Shown here: in pieces, positions 24,341 to 36,875 of the stretch
Layout of the letters: every line of letters starts with the position of its first letter
How positions within the stretch are numbered: position 1 is the stretch's first letter
Source of the DNA: Eledone cirrhosa
Taxonomy: Eukaryota > Mollusca > Cephalopoda > Octopoda > Eledonidae
Direction of reading: 5' to 3'
NCBI GenBank assembly: GCA_964016885.1
Contig: OZ024748.1
Coordinates: 33,756,599 to 33,820,598, forward strand
Length of the DNA: 64,000 nt
Notes under the pieces: model-generated
What the model was told of the DNA's origin: nothing
Seen by the model: only the letters and a program-made list of their open reading frames with translations
The model's database searches: none
Position numbers and translations under genes: made by a program

Positions 24341-24594
24341 TTAAATGTCCAGAGAGCTCTGTAGAAACCGGTTCATAATTTCTGTTAACATAATTAACCA
24401 AATTAACAGTGGAGGTGGGTGTTCTGAAGGTACAGTAGCCTGAGTGAGAATGGGATCGAAAAGGTTTACGGAGCTACTACTACTACTGCCTACAAAATGA
24501 TTTCCCCTGGAAGTGAAAGGCAGATTGTATGAAGTTTGTGTATGAACAGCAATGTTACATTGAAGTGAGACCAAGGCAATATATTCAGAGGACC

Positions 24595-24944
24595 TGTAGT
24601 GACCTACATTCTGCGGGCTCATATACATTCTCCGTGCGTTATTTGGCTCAGCCCAGCGAATGATCGCCAGCGGAGGAGATTATAGCTCTACGCGCCCTGC
24701 AAGGAAAATTCCCGCGCCGATTCGAGAAATCTCTCTCTTGCTGCTTGAACGCCGAAGGATCAACACAAACAACATGTAATGGTGAGATTTGCACTTTGGC
24801 CTGCCGGCCTTCCTTGGGCCTGGCACAATGCCACATTCCTTTTGTAAACCTTTTATGTTTAACTTCAACCATACAATTTAACAAACATTACTTGTGCTAC
24901 AGCAAAATAAACATACATTTCATCTCTTAAAAAAAAAAAAAAAA
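24595..24944 (+). repeat. LTR-like sequence ending in a poly-A run
   Basis: Starts TGTAGTGACC directly after LINE sequence. Its first 165 bp closely match 26,633-26,800 (GCGGGCTCATATACATTCTC, CTCTACGCGCCCTG, ATCTCTCTCTTGC), then the two diverge. It ends near a run of about 15 A (24,930-24,944). It could be a diverged LTR or a short retroposed transcript. No target duplication found. Confidence 0.5.
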
Positions 24945-25253
24945 TTAATTAGCAGTATTTCAAAATAATTTCAACTCGAACACGAGGAAATTTCAAAATG
25001 GCTACCGACATGTCCTGTCTACAATCAACTATCAACAAGATCAGCAGCAGCAACACATGGTTAACTACTAACCAACAACAGGGAATAGCGATGTGGCAGC
25101 TTTATAGCCTTACCGACGCAACCACCACACCTGTCTCGCTGCAACGGTGACTCGAGAGTTGAAACAAGTCTTCTCACCACTATGGCGTCAGACGTGGTGT
25201 TCATAATATTGGTGACTCTTTAGAAGACATATGGTTATCGGTTATAAAGGACA
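24945..25253. other. Non-coding stretch between LTR-like sequences
   Basis: No recognisable gene. The four bases GACA at 25,250-25,253 are the left target duplication of the solo LTR that follows. It may be the internal part of a non-autonomous retroelement. Confidence 0.35.
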
Positions 25254-25640
25254 TGTAGCAAGAGGTGCCTCCCTTGTTATGACAATCATCGCTCTCTAGA
25301 CAGGAAGTAGCTGGAGTTACTTCCCGTTGGGGTGGCAGAACCCTTTTTGTCACTTCCGCCCTGGGACCCTATAAAAGGGATGGGTCAGGGCGATCTCACT
25401 CTCTTCTAACCTGCCTGACCCTTCGGCTAGGCGTCTTCGGCCAGGCGCGTTCGCCTGGCAACCCTAACATGGTCTCTTGCGAGCTAACTTCAAAACGGTA
25501 ACAAATAACGTTACTTCATTCTTTCATCTACTCATGGACATGTCAGCTATACTATTCTACATAACTTCAACTTGTTAATTAAACTTTATACACACAACTG
25601 AGTCTTTTGTTATATTCATACACGCCAGTATTTTGTTATA
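25254..25640 (+). repeat. Solo LTR with 4-bp target duplication (GACA)
   Basis: A 387-bp sequence from TGTAGCAAGAGG to TATTTTGTTATA flanked by GACA at 25,250-25,253 and 25,641-25,644. It has a promoter-like TATAAAA at 25,370-25,376 and a short GC-rich stretch (GGCTAGGCGTCTTCGGCC) after it. A related copy in reverse orientation is at 38,663-39,013. No internal coding region is attached, so it is a solo LTR left by recombination. Confidence 0.85.
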
Positions 25641-25644
25641 GACA

Positions 25645-26632
25645 GCTAATCAATGTCCGATGGGAATATCTTCTATTTTTTATATGTTTTGACTCCATTG
25701 AATTCACTGGAAGTTATTGGTAGTGTATGCATCAGTATCAGAGTAAAAAACAACAGAGCTGATCAACGTAACAAATGTTTTATTGATGGAGTGGGGTGTG
25801 CATAAATGTTAAGTCATAGCTGGATGGTTTAATGTCCCAAAGAATGGACTGAAGTGATTAGCACGTGAAGGTCCCGTAGTGGGGATCCCATCACGTGGTT
25901 AATAGCCAGAGCGAAGCTATTGACGTCTGGTTATTTCGGACGATGCAGTCAAACTCCTTATTTGTACTCATCGTAACACAAGCGTAGCATACAAACCTCC
26001 ATCTTGTTACTTTGCCCGACTCACTGGGAAAACAACAAATGGAACTGGACCTGCCAGCATTTCCACCATTTCTCCTGTGGATTCGCCAGAATTATGGAAT
26101 TTACACTTAAACTACTACCCACCTACAGATTCAACTTACTTTTTTTCTTTTCAAAGCAACCAGCCATTTTTTCCTGGCTGCCTAGCACTTCCGGCAATTC
26201 AAATGGGAGGCCGACAATTTCTCGCCTACCCATCATCATATTGGCAGCTCTGCTACATTTACTATAACAGCTATCCAGCTCTGGTAAAGCATGAACAGCA
26301 CCATCATTGACAACACCTACTGGTAAACTACCATAACAGCTACTGGTACAACACTTACCATTAACATTTAATGCAAGAACAGCAACTTCTCCCATGTCAG
26401 ACTTTATCCGTTTTCTGTTAGACCCCTGGTGGTCACGTATAAATAGCAGAACAACTAGTCATTTGACACAGCGGCTCAACACGGCCCTTAGCGCCTCATT
26501 TTTTCTTCTTGCATGCATTCATTCTTTTTAATTCTTTCATTGATGTGATCTTTCAGCATTTTTCCCTGCTGATTCAATAATATTTATCGTCTTGCGACTA
26601 GGAAGGGGGTATTGTAATGACCTACACTCCGC
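25645..26632 (+). other. Unassigned stretch ending in a polypurine tract
   Basis: About 1 kb with only short open frames (26,004-26,310) that I do not recognise. It ends with a purine-rich tract AGGAAGGGGG at 26,620-26,629 next to the LTR-like sequence at 26,633, as expected at the 3' end of the internal region of an LTR element. No gag or pol motif is visible, so any element would be non-autonomous or heavily deleted. Confidence 0.4.
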
Positions 26633-27034
26633 GGGCTCATATACATTCTCCGTGCGTTATTTGGCTCAGCCCAGCCAATGACTGCCAGCGGAGGAGAATG
26701 TATCTCTACGCGCCCTGAGGAAAAAATTCCCACGTCGGCTCGGAAGATCTCTCTCTTGCAGCCCGGTAGTGATAAGGTAAACAACTGCTTTTCTTTCGCC
26801 GTGTAATCACTAGCCAATATGTAACACAACAATTTAACCACGGCCTGGCAACACTTCAGCAGTAGGCCATGCTTTCTGAGAATCTTAATTCGTTTGTTTC
26901 ATTTGTCTTGGCATGACAGCTCTACACAGCTCAACCTTTGTTAATAAATAATGTAAAACATTCTAAAGTCGTTGTCAATATTCCTATCATAACTTTCTAC
27001 CAAACTGGTTACTCTTGGCGCTGTAACTATTACA
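26633..27034 (+). repeat. LTR, probable 3' LTR of a non-autonomous element
   Basis: 402 bp beginning TGTAATGACC and ending AACTATTACA, giving a TGTAAT...ATTACA inverted end pair, with a polypurine tract just upstream. The first 165 bp are shared with 24,595 on. An AATAAATAATG polyadenylation-like motif is near 26,944. The end was chosen from the inverted ends; no target duplication was confirmed. Confidence 0.6.
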
Positions 27035-27106
27035 TTACTACTTCTATAACTCTGCTAAACTGGTAATTATAATAGGACTACTACATCTATATAATACGGA
27101 GGAGTA

Positions 27107-27580
27107 TGTAGCGACGTGGTTAGTCAGTCTGGTCACTACTTCCGAGAATAGCCCTTAAAAGGACTGTTATTGCATACGGTCTGATCGTATCTGAAGATAG
27201 CCCTTAAAAGAACTGTTGTCACATACGGTAAGGATGAACAGACGAAAGCACAAATTGAAAGGACGAAGCAAGGCGAGAGATGTAATTTAGATCAGCTATT
27301 TATTTTCACATGAAGCGACGATACAAGGTACAAGGCGTGTGTGAGTGACAAGCGTGGCAGAGGCGAGGAACAACGATACGCGGATTGACTCTGCCAAATT
27401 TCGACTGGCGAAAGTGTTTGGAACCACTCAATTTATACAGAAATAATCGTTTGATGTTTAGTCGCTGCGTAGGCGTTTATTCTAGTGGATTCTAAGAGTT
27501 GTTTGTTTCACGGTGAGGTAGCTAGCTAACAGATAGATGGAGCTGTATATTTCATAGATGTTATTTCCGGTGGCTGTACA
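27107..27580 (-). repeat. 3' LTR of gypsy element 1
   Basis: On the minus strand it begins TGTACAGCCACCGG at 27,580, right after a polypurine tract (plus strand 27,581-27,592; minus GGCAGGGGGATAA), and ends CCACGTCGCTACA at 27,107. The ends TGTA...TACA are inverted. Inside are two copies of a 45-60 bp motif with ATAGCCCTTAAAAG (27,152 and 27,202 region). Confidence 0.75.
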
Positions 27581-27592
27581 TTATCCCCCTGC

Positions 27593-28500
27593 CAGATCTT
27601 TTGTACAACAAAGAGCGAAATATCGTATAGTAATGGGCCAGTGGTGCATATGTCATGACAATAGCCCAAGGAGTGTCCAGCACGTTGTGAAATTTTGTGA
27701 TCATCGAGTATAGGACAGAGTCGATGTAGAGATGATATGGCAAGATGTGTGTGTCAGGAAGAGAAAAAGAAATAAACTATAAAATGACTTTGACCAGATT
27801 TATGCAGGCGTGATGAATGAACCTGTTGCAATTTGGGTTGAGCTGCCTGTGAATTGCGTGACAAAAAGTCTAACTGGGCAGTGAAGATAACCGTAATGTG
27901 TGAACTGAATGGCTGTAAGCATGCTGCCTAAAAGTAACAGTTTGCTCCACAGCATATGACTTGAGCGAATGCATGTGGTAAAAAATAGCGAGGCATTCTC
28001 GGGCTATTGAGTGAATGTGTACGTGAAAAAAGAAGGCCAATGTTTTGAGGCTGCGATTTGTGAAATGCGTGATCAAAGAGAAAACATTTTGTAGTGTAAG
28101 AGTTAGAGGGACAAAAAATCTATTGCTCAGTGTATGAACCAAAAGGTAAAACAAACGTGGTTTTGTAGTGTGCATGAAAAACAGAATATGTACACGCCTT
28201 GTATGTATATAAAAATTATGGCAATTACGCAATTAATGTTACAGAACAAGAAAAAGAAAAATGTTTGCAAAACAAGAGAGAGAAGAAAAAAAATGTTATA
28301 CACAATGCTATACACAATGTTTGTTCTTAAATAGTGTTTGTAATAGATAATGTTCATAATAAATAATGTTCTTCGTGACATGGTCACTAAAAATTGCAAT
28401 TGTTCAAGCAGAAAGTTCATTGTATTTGAAACTGGAAATAGTAAACACAAGGGAAATGGGAATGTTTTACAAGAAGAATGATTAAGAAACTCATTTGAGG
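27593..28500 (-). other. Non-coding 3' region of gypsy element 1
   Basis: Between the pol stop and the 3' LTR. Open frames here are short, T/F/H-rich and not recognisable; there is no env-like signal. Probably 3' untranslated sequence. Confidence 0.5.
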
Positions 28501-30425
28501 TTAACGGTAATTCACATATTGTGCCAACTTGGCGGGCCAATGGACACGTCGTCCACTTCTCGTGACTGGAGATGAAATAAGTGGCTTGCTGGGACAGCAA
28601 TCTATTGGAGTTTCTGGTGTAGAGACTGTAACAGTATCCATGATGGCTTTTTTTAATCTGTCCACGCTGACAGAATTCTGTTTACCATCTAGATCGAGAA
28701 TAAAATATTTCGGATATTTTTTTAGAACACGATAAGGGCCAAAATATGGAGGTCGAAGATGAGCTGAGATGGTGTCGTTTCGAACGAAAACGTGTGTCCA
28801 ATCTTTAATGTCTGAAGGTACGTGTGTGGCCGTGTTCTGTTGACGGGTGCTTGTAGAAGCAAGGTGAGACATATATTGTCGAAGACGGTGTACGTATGAC
28901 CTGGGTCTGGAACATCCTGAGGAGAGATGGGAGCAACCATCTGACCAGGTAGAACCACGGTGGTGCCGTACACTAATTCTGCAGGTGCGTGTCCGAATTC
29001 CTCCTTAACGGTGGATCGAATGCCCCGAAGGATGAGTGGCCGATATTCAAACCAGTGGGTCTTGTCTGGATATGCTTTTATTGCAGCTTTCAATTGGCGA
29101 TGGAATCTTTCCACGAGACCATTAGCTTGCGGGTGATAAGCTGTCGTGCGGATGTGTTTACATCCTAACAGGCGAGTCAGATCCCTGAAGAGGTGGGAGT
29201 CAAACTGGCGTCCTCTGTCCGTTGTTATCTTCGCTGGGGCGCCATAACGTGATACCCAGTGTAAAACCAAAGTTTTAGCGACTTTCCGCTGAGGTATCAT
29301 TTATGGGAAAAGCCTCAGGCCAACAGGAAAATCGATCTATGCAGGTGAGCAAGTGTGTGTAGTTCTGTGATGGTGGTAGAGGTCCGACGATGTCGATATG
29401 CACATGATGAAAACGTGCATCAGGTTGCGCGAATGTGCCGAGTGGAGTTTTGATGTGTGTGGACTTTGGCTTTCTGGCAGGCAATACAGCTCCTGGACCA
29501 GTCACGCATGTCTTTGTTAATGTTAGTCCACATAAAACGAGCAGAGATGAGTTTATGTGTAGCCCGGATTCCCGAGTGAGACAAGCAGTGTAAAGCAGAA
29601 AAAACTTGTCGACGATGCATCTGTGATACGTACGGTTGTTCATAACCGGTAGAAAGGTCGCACCAAATTTGTCCCGGAGAAGAAGGAATGGGAACTTGCT
29701 GAAACTTGAGGGATAGCGAATCTCGGAGCTTGATAAACTCTTCGTCAGTCTCTTGGTCAGCTGCGATCTGTTGAAGGTCGATGCCTGAATGCACATGTAT
29801 TGCGTTCAGCTGGATTCGGGACAGGGCGTCGGCTGCTACGTTGTCTGATCCCCTGATATGCCGAATATCAGTTGAATATTGGGCGACAAAATCCAGGTGT
29901 CGGAGTTCTCTCGGTGAATGTCGATCAGGTTTGGCACGGAACGCATAAACTAGTGGTTTATGGTCGGTGTAGATCACGAAATCCGACCCTTCGAGCATAT
30001 GCCGAAAATGCTTAACCGAAAGATAGGTTGCCAAGAGTTCGCGGCCAAACGTACTGTATTTCGTTTCTGCAAGTTGCAACCGCTTAGAAAAAAAGGATAA
30101 GGGTTGCCAAACGCCGTCGACATGTTGTTGTAAAACGCCTCCAACCCCCGTGTCTCATGCGTCCACTAGCAGCGAAAGAGGAGCGCCGGACCTGGGGAAA
30201 ACGAGCATGGAAGCGTTTGCCAACATTTCCTTCAGGCGGTTAAAAGATGTTAATTCTTCCTCGTTTAGAGTGATCTCTTCGTTTTTGCGAGTCTGGTTGC
30301 GAAGAAGGTCCGTGAGGAGTCTGGCTGCGTCGGAACAATGAGGGATGAAACGCCTATAAAAATTCACTAGACCGAGGAATTCACGCAGTTTCCGAAGTGA
30401 TGTAGGTGCGGGAAAACTGCGGCTG
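28501..30425 (-). pseudogene. Ty3/gypsy pol remnant: RT end, RNase H, integrase
   Basis: Reads 30,425 to 28,501. First the end of RT (LREFLGLVNFYRRFIP), then an in-frame stop at about 30,150 where a Ser codon is expected. RNase H follows (TKYSTFGRELLA, YTDHKPLVYAF, GSDNVAADALSR). Next are the integrase zinc region (H...H, then CIACQKAK) and a frameshift near 29,440 in an AC run. The integrase core shows its acidic residues in separate frames (HIDIVGPL, TTDRGRQF, NGLVERFHRQL), with another frameshift near 29,280. After one more shift near 28,870 comes a C-terminal region with RPPYFGPYRVL. It would have copied and integrated the element's RNA; now inactive. Confidence 0.9.
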
Positions 30426-30489
30426 TACAAGTATATAAGTATGAAAAGCTCCTTTAAAATATATATATACATCAACCATACTTTCTGTT

Positions 30490-31203
30490 AAAGACTGGAA
30501 AGAAATGAAGTTTACATGATCTGATAGATGTGTAATAGTGTGCATGAACAACAAGTATTAATAAACTAAGAGAGAAACTAGGCATAAGAGAGGTCAGATG
30601 CAGTGTATAGGAGAGGAGATTGTGGTGGTTTGGACATATGAAGTATATGGAAGATGACAGCTGATAAAAAGGTACAGGGTTGTCAAAGTCGATGTTAACT
30701 ATGAAAGCTTGGGATGAAATAATAAAAGTTCACATTGCCCAATGGAAATATCACCTCTCAATGGAAATGTCACAGGATCGAGACCTCTGGCGTCATGCTG
30801 TAGAAGACCCCCCCCCCCATTTCACTTATGCTGAAAATGAAATAATACAAACGTGTAGAGAACACACTAGTCTGCACCAATCTTCTCTTCACCCCTCCCC
30901 ATTCATAATACCCTGCCCTCACCTGCTAACTATCCCTTACACCTCGTTGATGCTACAACAATAAAAACACCCAGTTCATCCTGTAAGGTGGTCATACAAA
31001 AGTGTGCAGTTCACATTGTAACGTGTTTCATCCAGCCTTAGAAATCAAACCAAAATACACATCCATATGAGCAACACCTGGTCTCCACACCTGACATGTC
31101 TCATAACGTGACAACCTGTTTAACCCATGCAGGTGTGATAAATATGAACGTTAAATGATAATGTTGATGATGATGATGATGATTATGATGATGATGATGA
31201 TGG
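30490..31203 (+). pseudogene. RTE-like LINE, 3' end fragment with (GAT)n tail
   Basis: Matches the C-terminal coding end and 3' tail of the LINE at 34.1-36.2 kb: an INKLREKLGIREVRC-like piece near 30,560, WWFGHMKYMEDDS near 30,625, and an MSQDRDLWRHAVEDPP-like end near 30,770. The 3' tail follows with CATAACGTGACAACC and ends in a GAT repeat at about 31,160-31,203. A poly-C run is at 30,810. Reading frames are broken. Confidence 0.75.
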
Positions 31204-31841
31204 TACATATAAACAAACGTAACATAGTAAAGTACCAAGGGAGACAACTCCAACTTTGCTCAATTAAATCCCATGTTAGTATGATTGAGCGGACTTAAAA
31301 TTAAAGTTGTTCCAACCGTGACTATCATGTTTATATATATATATATATACACACATAAATGTATGTGTGTGTGTGTCTAAACTGCAGAATATGGTCTTTG
31401 TTGTTGTAAGACAGTAGAGGGTGATATTTGGCTGCTATTTCTACCAGGTCAAGTAACCAGGTAGGAGACTCACTCGTTGATAATAATAAATATTTCGCTG
31501 AGTGATGCTGCTTGTTTTACCATGGGTGGATACAATTGATGGAGTGAATTGATATAACTGAAGGTCTTTCTGAAGGTATTAAATTATGTCAGGGACTTTT
31601 AACGTATGACACCGGCTTTATTTAAGAGCTGGGAAATATTGTCACCGACACCACGTACCTGCTATCTTAATTATAATTTTAATTAATCTAATTATATAGC
31701 AATTATCTCATGTTAACGTGAAAGTTATAGAGTCAGCTACATGTTCCAGGGTAGGTGTTCCATAACCTACATGATTAAATATTTCATTTCATGAGAAACT
31801 ACGCTACATCGTGAATTGGTTGTTCCACATTTTACAGAACA
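31204..31841 (+). other. ZNF upstream region (shared with 55.3-55.9 kb)
   Basis: No gene. The sequence is repeated at 55,296-55,915 (for example ACCAGGTCAAGTAACCAGG, GTTTTACCATGGGT, GACACCACGTACCTGC). It contains a short TA run (about 31,333-31,352), much longer in the other copy. TTTACAG at 31,831-31,837 after TGTTCCACAT resembles a 3' splice site, suggesting that the ZNF coding exon begins just after it. I cannot place a promoter. Confidence 0.5.
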
Positions 31842-32081
31842 GTGAGAAATAGGTTTAAATCACCAACATCTGAACAATTAGCTTTCCTGGTCTTGACTTT
31901 ACATTTGGACTTGAAATATAAAGTACGTATTATTTGTATTGTCAACACACCAGTCGGTGGTGAACAATCCTCATTTATTAAGACACAAACACACACACTC
32001 TCTCTTAAACTTTCTTATACCGACATCTGTCTTACACAGTCATATATCTTCAGAACTTCGAAGAATTCTTCAAGAATTACT

Positions 32082-33325
<1,244 letters not shown>

Positions 33326-33712
33326 AGACACCTTCCTCTTACAAATATAAACCTATTGTCCACCAACATCTTGAGGGAACCCTTAGTAGTTTTTACAGAC
33401 TCCAAACATTGCTTGTCATCATCATGCATCCACTTTTCCCTGCTTGCAAGGGTGAGATGGGTCCTATTCAGCACAGCATCTCTCCACTTGTCACAGTCCT
33501 TCGTCATCTATGTGAGCTTCAGTGATCTGAGGTCTGCTCTCACCACCTCCGCCCATGTTTTTCGTGGTCTTCCTCTACTACGTCTTCCTTCTACTGGGAT
33601 TTCTTAACACTTCTTTACCTAGCGGTCATACTCCATGTGCATCACATGTCCATACCATCGCAGTTTTCTCTCCCGCACACAACAACTTATCCCTTGTCAT
33701 TTTAAAATATAT
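33326..33712 (-). mobile_element. ZNF 3' flank containing an antisense RTE-LINE tail
   Basis: From about 33,413 the sequence is antisense to an RTE-like LINE end (CATCATCATGCATCC, then TTTTCCCTGCTTGCAAG, then a run related to 44,335-44,600). The same insertion is in the 57.07-57.37 kb ZNF flank, so it predates that duplication. Bases 33,326-33,412 are ordinary ZNF 3' flank (CCACCAACATCTTGAGGGAA). Confidence 0.65.
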
Positions 33713-34094
33713 TTTTAGCTGGAATTAAATTCTTATTCATATCTATTCCTTGTCTTCTTGAAGTCATTTTTAATCTATGCAAACAATTTCATCAGTCTTT
33801 TGCCAACACCAACTTCCCTGCTTTTGTTATCTGCGGGGTGCAACCTCAACATTGCCTTAAGTCCAGAGCCGTAGAGCCCATGCTTTTCCTTTCCTTTTCT
33901 GTTTTTGAATACTTGTGTTTTTCTAATTATTATATAGCCATTCATAGAGTTACTCATTATTAAAATTGTGTATATTTCTTTAAAATTAAAACTGATATAC
34001 TTCCCTGGTGGAGTGTGTATCTCCTGATAATGCTGTGTTTTGTCTGTCAGAAATTTCAGATTATGCCATAGCTTGTATCAGAAATTTGTAGCAA
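33713..34094. other. Non-coding ZNF 3' flank
   Basis: No gene seen. It carries the CCTTGTCTTCTTGAAGTCAT phrase shared with 20,450, 43,230 and 40,940, confirming ZNF 3' flank. The LINE insertion begins near 34,095. Confidence 0.5.
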
Positions 34095-36181
34095 GCAATG
34101 GCACTATTCCATAGCTGTGGAATAATTTGGCTATACTCTGTGTTAGTCGAAGGTAGTATAATAAGTAAGGCAATCAAAGATATGAAGGCGGCTGGGCCTT
34201 CGGAAATAGTTGCTGAGATGCTGAAAGCCTCTGGAACGGTGGGACACACCATGGTCACCCGGATAGTAAACCAAGTTATACAGAATGGGGTTGTTTCGAA
34301 GGACTGGCATAGCAGCATCATCATTAACTGTTACAAGGGTAAAGGAGATGCCCTAGATAGGAGTAACTATAGAGGCATAAATTAATCGACCAGGTCATGA
34401 AGGTCACGGAAAAAGTAATAGCACAACTAATCAGAGAGAGAATTGATCTAGATGAAATACAGTTCGGGTTTGTGTCAGGCAAAAGTACCACAGACGCTCT
34501 TTTCATTGTACGACAACTACAGGAGAAGTACCTAGCTAAAAGTAAACCCCTATACTTAGCTTTTGTCGACTTGGAGAAAGCCTTCGACAGAGCCTCCCGT
34601 TCCATCATCTGGTGGGCTATTAGAAAACTAGGTGTTGATGAATGGCTTGTGAGAGCTATACAAGCCATGTATAAAGAAACAGTCAGCAAGGTTAGAATTA
34701 ACAACGAATATAGTGAAGAGTTTAGCGTAAAAGTTGGTGTTCATCAGGGCTCCGTTCTTAGCCCCCTACTATTTATTATTGCCCTTCAGGCTATAACAGT
34801 GGAGTTCAAGACCGGCTGCCCATGGGAACTGCTATACGCAGATGATCTAACGCTCATAACTGAATCAATGGCCGAGCTAGAGAAGAAATTCCAAACATGG
34901 AAGCACGGCCTAGAATCAAAAGGCCTTAAAATTAACCTGGCTAAGACTAAAGTTCTAGTTTGTAGGAAGGAAAATAGGGCGCCGGTCCCATCCGGGAAAT
35001 GGCCATGCTCAGTGTGTAGGAAAGGCGTAGGTAGAAACTCCATTTTATGTCCCAAATACAAAGTATGGGTGCATAAAAGATGTAGTGGGATCACAGGTAA
35101 GCTAACTAAGAACATAGATTTTTTTCATGTGGCCGGAGCTCTGGTGCAATAAGTAGCAGCAAGTGCCCACAAAATACTAGCTCTTTCAATTGCACAGAGG
35201 GTTCTATAGAAATAGTGGAAAGCTTCCGTTACCCTGGGTGACAAAATCAGCAGTGGGGGAGGGTGCTCTGAAAGTACAGTAGCTAGAGTCAGAACTGGAT
35301 GGAAAAAGTTCAGAGAGCTTATACCACTATTAGCCGCTAAAGGGTTCTCCCTAAAAATGAAAGGCAGGCTGTATGATGCCTGCATACGAACAGCAATGTT
35401 GCATGGCAGTGAGACCTGGGCATTGTGTGCAGAGGATATACGCAGACTAAAGAGGAACGAAGCTTGCATGCTCCGCTGGATGTGTAATAGTAATATACGT
35501 GAACGGCAAAGCATTAACGAACTAAGGGAAAAATTAGAAATAAGAGGGATCAGATGTTGTTTACTCAAGAGAAGGCTACGTTGGTATGGTCACGTGATGC
35601 GCATGAAAGACGACAGCTGTATAAAAAAGTGCAGGGCAATAAAAATAGACAGTAGCCACGGAGTAGGCAGACCCAGAAAAACCTGTGACGACTTGATAAA
35701 TTCCGACCTCACACACTTACACCTCTCCAAGACAATGTCACTGGACTGAGATCTTTGGCGGTACTCAGTAATAGAGAAGACCCGCCTGACCTAAATACAA
35801 AGTAAAACCTACTACAGTCAGTAGGCACCTCTAACAAAATACACCCCCGTCCCACTACCCCCACCCCATCCACACCGCCCCTTTCAATGTAAAGTTATGT
35901 TGGTACCACAACATCTAGGCCGAAACAAATGAGGTTGTGTAGGTGTCACGACAAAAAAACACACAGTCCACGCTGTAATGTGACCGTGTAGGTAATACGG
36001 TAAAAACCTCCCAGTTCCACACTGTAAATGTGGTTGGTGTTAGGAAGGGTATCCAGCCGTAGAAAACCCGCCAGACAGTCCTATGCGAGCAAGACAACCA
36101 CTCTTGCCTCAAGTGGGAAAACTCCTGTCCAAACCCATGCAAGCATGGAATATGGACGTTAAACGATGATGATGATGATGA
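34095..36181 (+). mobile_element. RTE-like LINE, 5'-truncated, lightly damaged
   Basis: Non-LTR retrotransposon missing its endonuclease part. The RT runs from about 34,146 (KAIKDMKAAGPSEIVAEML) through FVDLEKAFDR (motif A), HQGSVLSPLLF (motif B) and LLYADDLTLI (motif C, catalytic Asp pair present). Next is a Cys/His cluster (CSVCRKGVG, CPKYKVWVHKRCSG) and a C-terminal domain (GRLYDACIRTAMLHGSETW, RRLRWYGHVMRM, GVGRPRKTCDD) ending at 35,749. I see a 1-bp loss near 34,380 (ATAAATTAATC), a stop at 35,150 and a 1-bp gain near 35,238. The 3' tail ends in a GATGAT repeat at 36,163-36,181, typical of RTE elements. It would copy its own RNA at nicked targets; inactive as it stands. Confidence 0.88.
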
Positions 36182-36560
36182 TTTGTTAATCGCCAGTCCT
36201 TAGAATTGATGGTGTAGGAATACCAAAAGTTGACTTCTTCACAACAGTTCCTTCGCACCTCTTTTGACTTCTACCTATCAGTTGCAGAATTTCGTGGACA
36301 CAAGAAGTCACTAATTACATTCCCGGTTGATACTAGCAAGATGTAGCTCTTAACAAGGAACTTTGCCCCTTGCCCTCTCGGCAAGGGGCCCAACAACAAC
36401 ACGCTTTGTTTTTGTTCAATTTAATCATTCGGTATGCTAGCAGCTTTCCCATATTTTAGTGCTTGTATTATTGTATCGGAAGAAAATAAACCTTTGTTAT
36501 TTCCTCACTGTGTTTTCTGATTTGATCCTTCCATGCGGACTAAAAACATATATCTTCATT
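36182..36560. other. Unassigned insertion with a perfect hairpin
   Basis: Absent from the matching region near 57.4 kb. It contains a perfect 10-bp inverted repeat (GCCCCTTGCC at 36,365-36,374 and GGCAAGGGGC at 36,380-36,389, loop CTCTC) and an AATAAA at about 36,484. It begins TGTTAATCG and could be an LTR or other short element, but I found no end pair or target duplication. Confidence 0.35.
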
Positions 36561-36589
36561 AAGGATACTTTCCACAACCAAGAACAAAT

Positions 36590-36875
36590 ACTTAAACCCT
36601 TTCTGCTAAAAATTCCCTGATGTAGTATGTTATTAGGGACCTATGACAAGAGGTAATGTTGTATCTTCTCTTCTCTCAGAAATTTTAGGGGGCAATTACC
36701 AGCTGTAGCATGTAATTGAGGGACCTCTCATTTGAGGTAATATCTTGTTTCCTCTTGTCTGAGAAATTAAAGGGTAACATCAACATTCTCTGATGTGGCG
36801 TGTAATTGAGGGTCCGCCTCTCACCTCAGGTAATACCATGTCCTCTCTGATCTCAGAAATTTCACTGGGAAACTG
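36590..36875 (+). repeat. Degenerate 95-bp-type ZNF 3' flank repeat
   Basis: Three imperfect units, each with a CCCTGATGTAG / GTGTAATTGAGGG / CTCACCTCAGGTAAT / TCTCAGAAATTT pattern. Same family as 20,509-20,742, and repeated at 57,430-57,700. Confidence 0.7.

Larger units (their letters stand above)
22341..24594 (+). pseudogene. Decayed RTE-like LINE with two nested MITEs
   Basis: Remnant of a non-LTR retrotransposon ORF (endonuclease/reverse transcriptase). In broken frames it carries the same blocks as the better copy at 34.1-36.2 kb: a WEFLKET-like linker region, a YERLLNEE-type segment after the first MITE, the finger/thumb part of RT (23,150-23,820, with FGFVPGKST-like and VYQGSVI-like pieces), a C-terminal zinc motif region, and the RLYEVC...ETKAI-type C-terminus near 24,510-24,590. 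Many stops and indels. The catalytic YADD box is changed to a YAHD-like sequence at about 23,805. Dead element. Confidence 0.75.
27107..30425 (-). mobile_element. Ty3/gypsy retrotransposon, 5'-truncated (element 1)
   Basis: Minus-strand LTR retroelement reading from about 30,425 (cut inside reverse transcriptase) to its 3' LTR at 27,107-27,580. Gag, protease and most of RT are missing, as are a 5' LTR and target duplication. Beyond 30,425 the sequence turns AT-rich and then into an unrelated LINE. The pol part is damaged by a stop and several frameshifts, so it is not autonomous. The order RT, RNase H, integrase places it in Ty3/gypsy rather than copia. Confidence 0.88.

Noticed and set aside
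28127..28600. Minus-strand frame after gypsy pol as an envelope gene
   Set aside because: T/F-rich frame overlapping the pol end, with no signal peptide, cleavage site or transmembrane pattern that I could support.
31842..32081. Upstream start (ATG 31,842) adding 80 residues to the ZNF
   Set aside because: The added part has no finger or domain sequence, contains the likely untranslated exon, and the matching ATG-GAG-GAC at 32,082 is conserved in all related copies.
34786..35115. 109-codon minus-strand frame
   Set aside because: Antisense of the LINE RT and Cys/His region, which is clearly coding on the plus strand.
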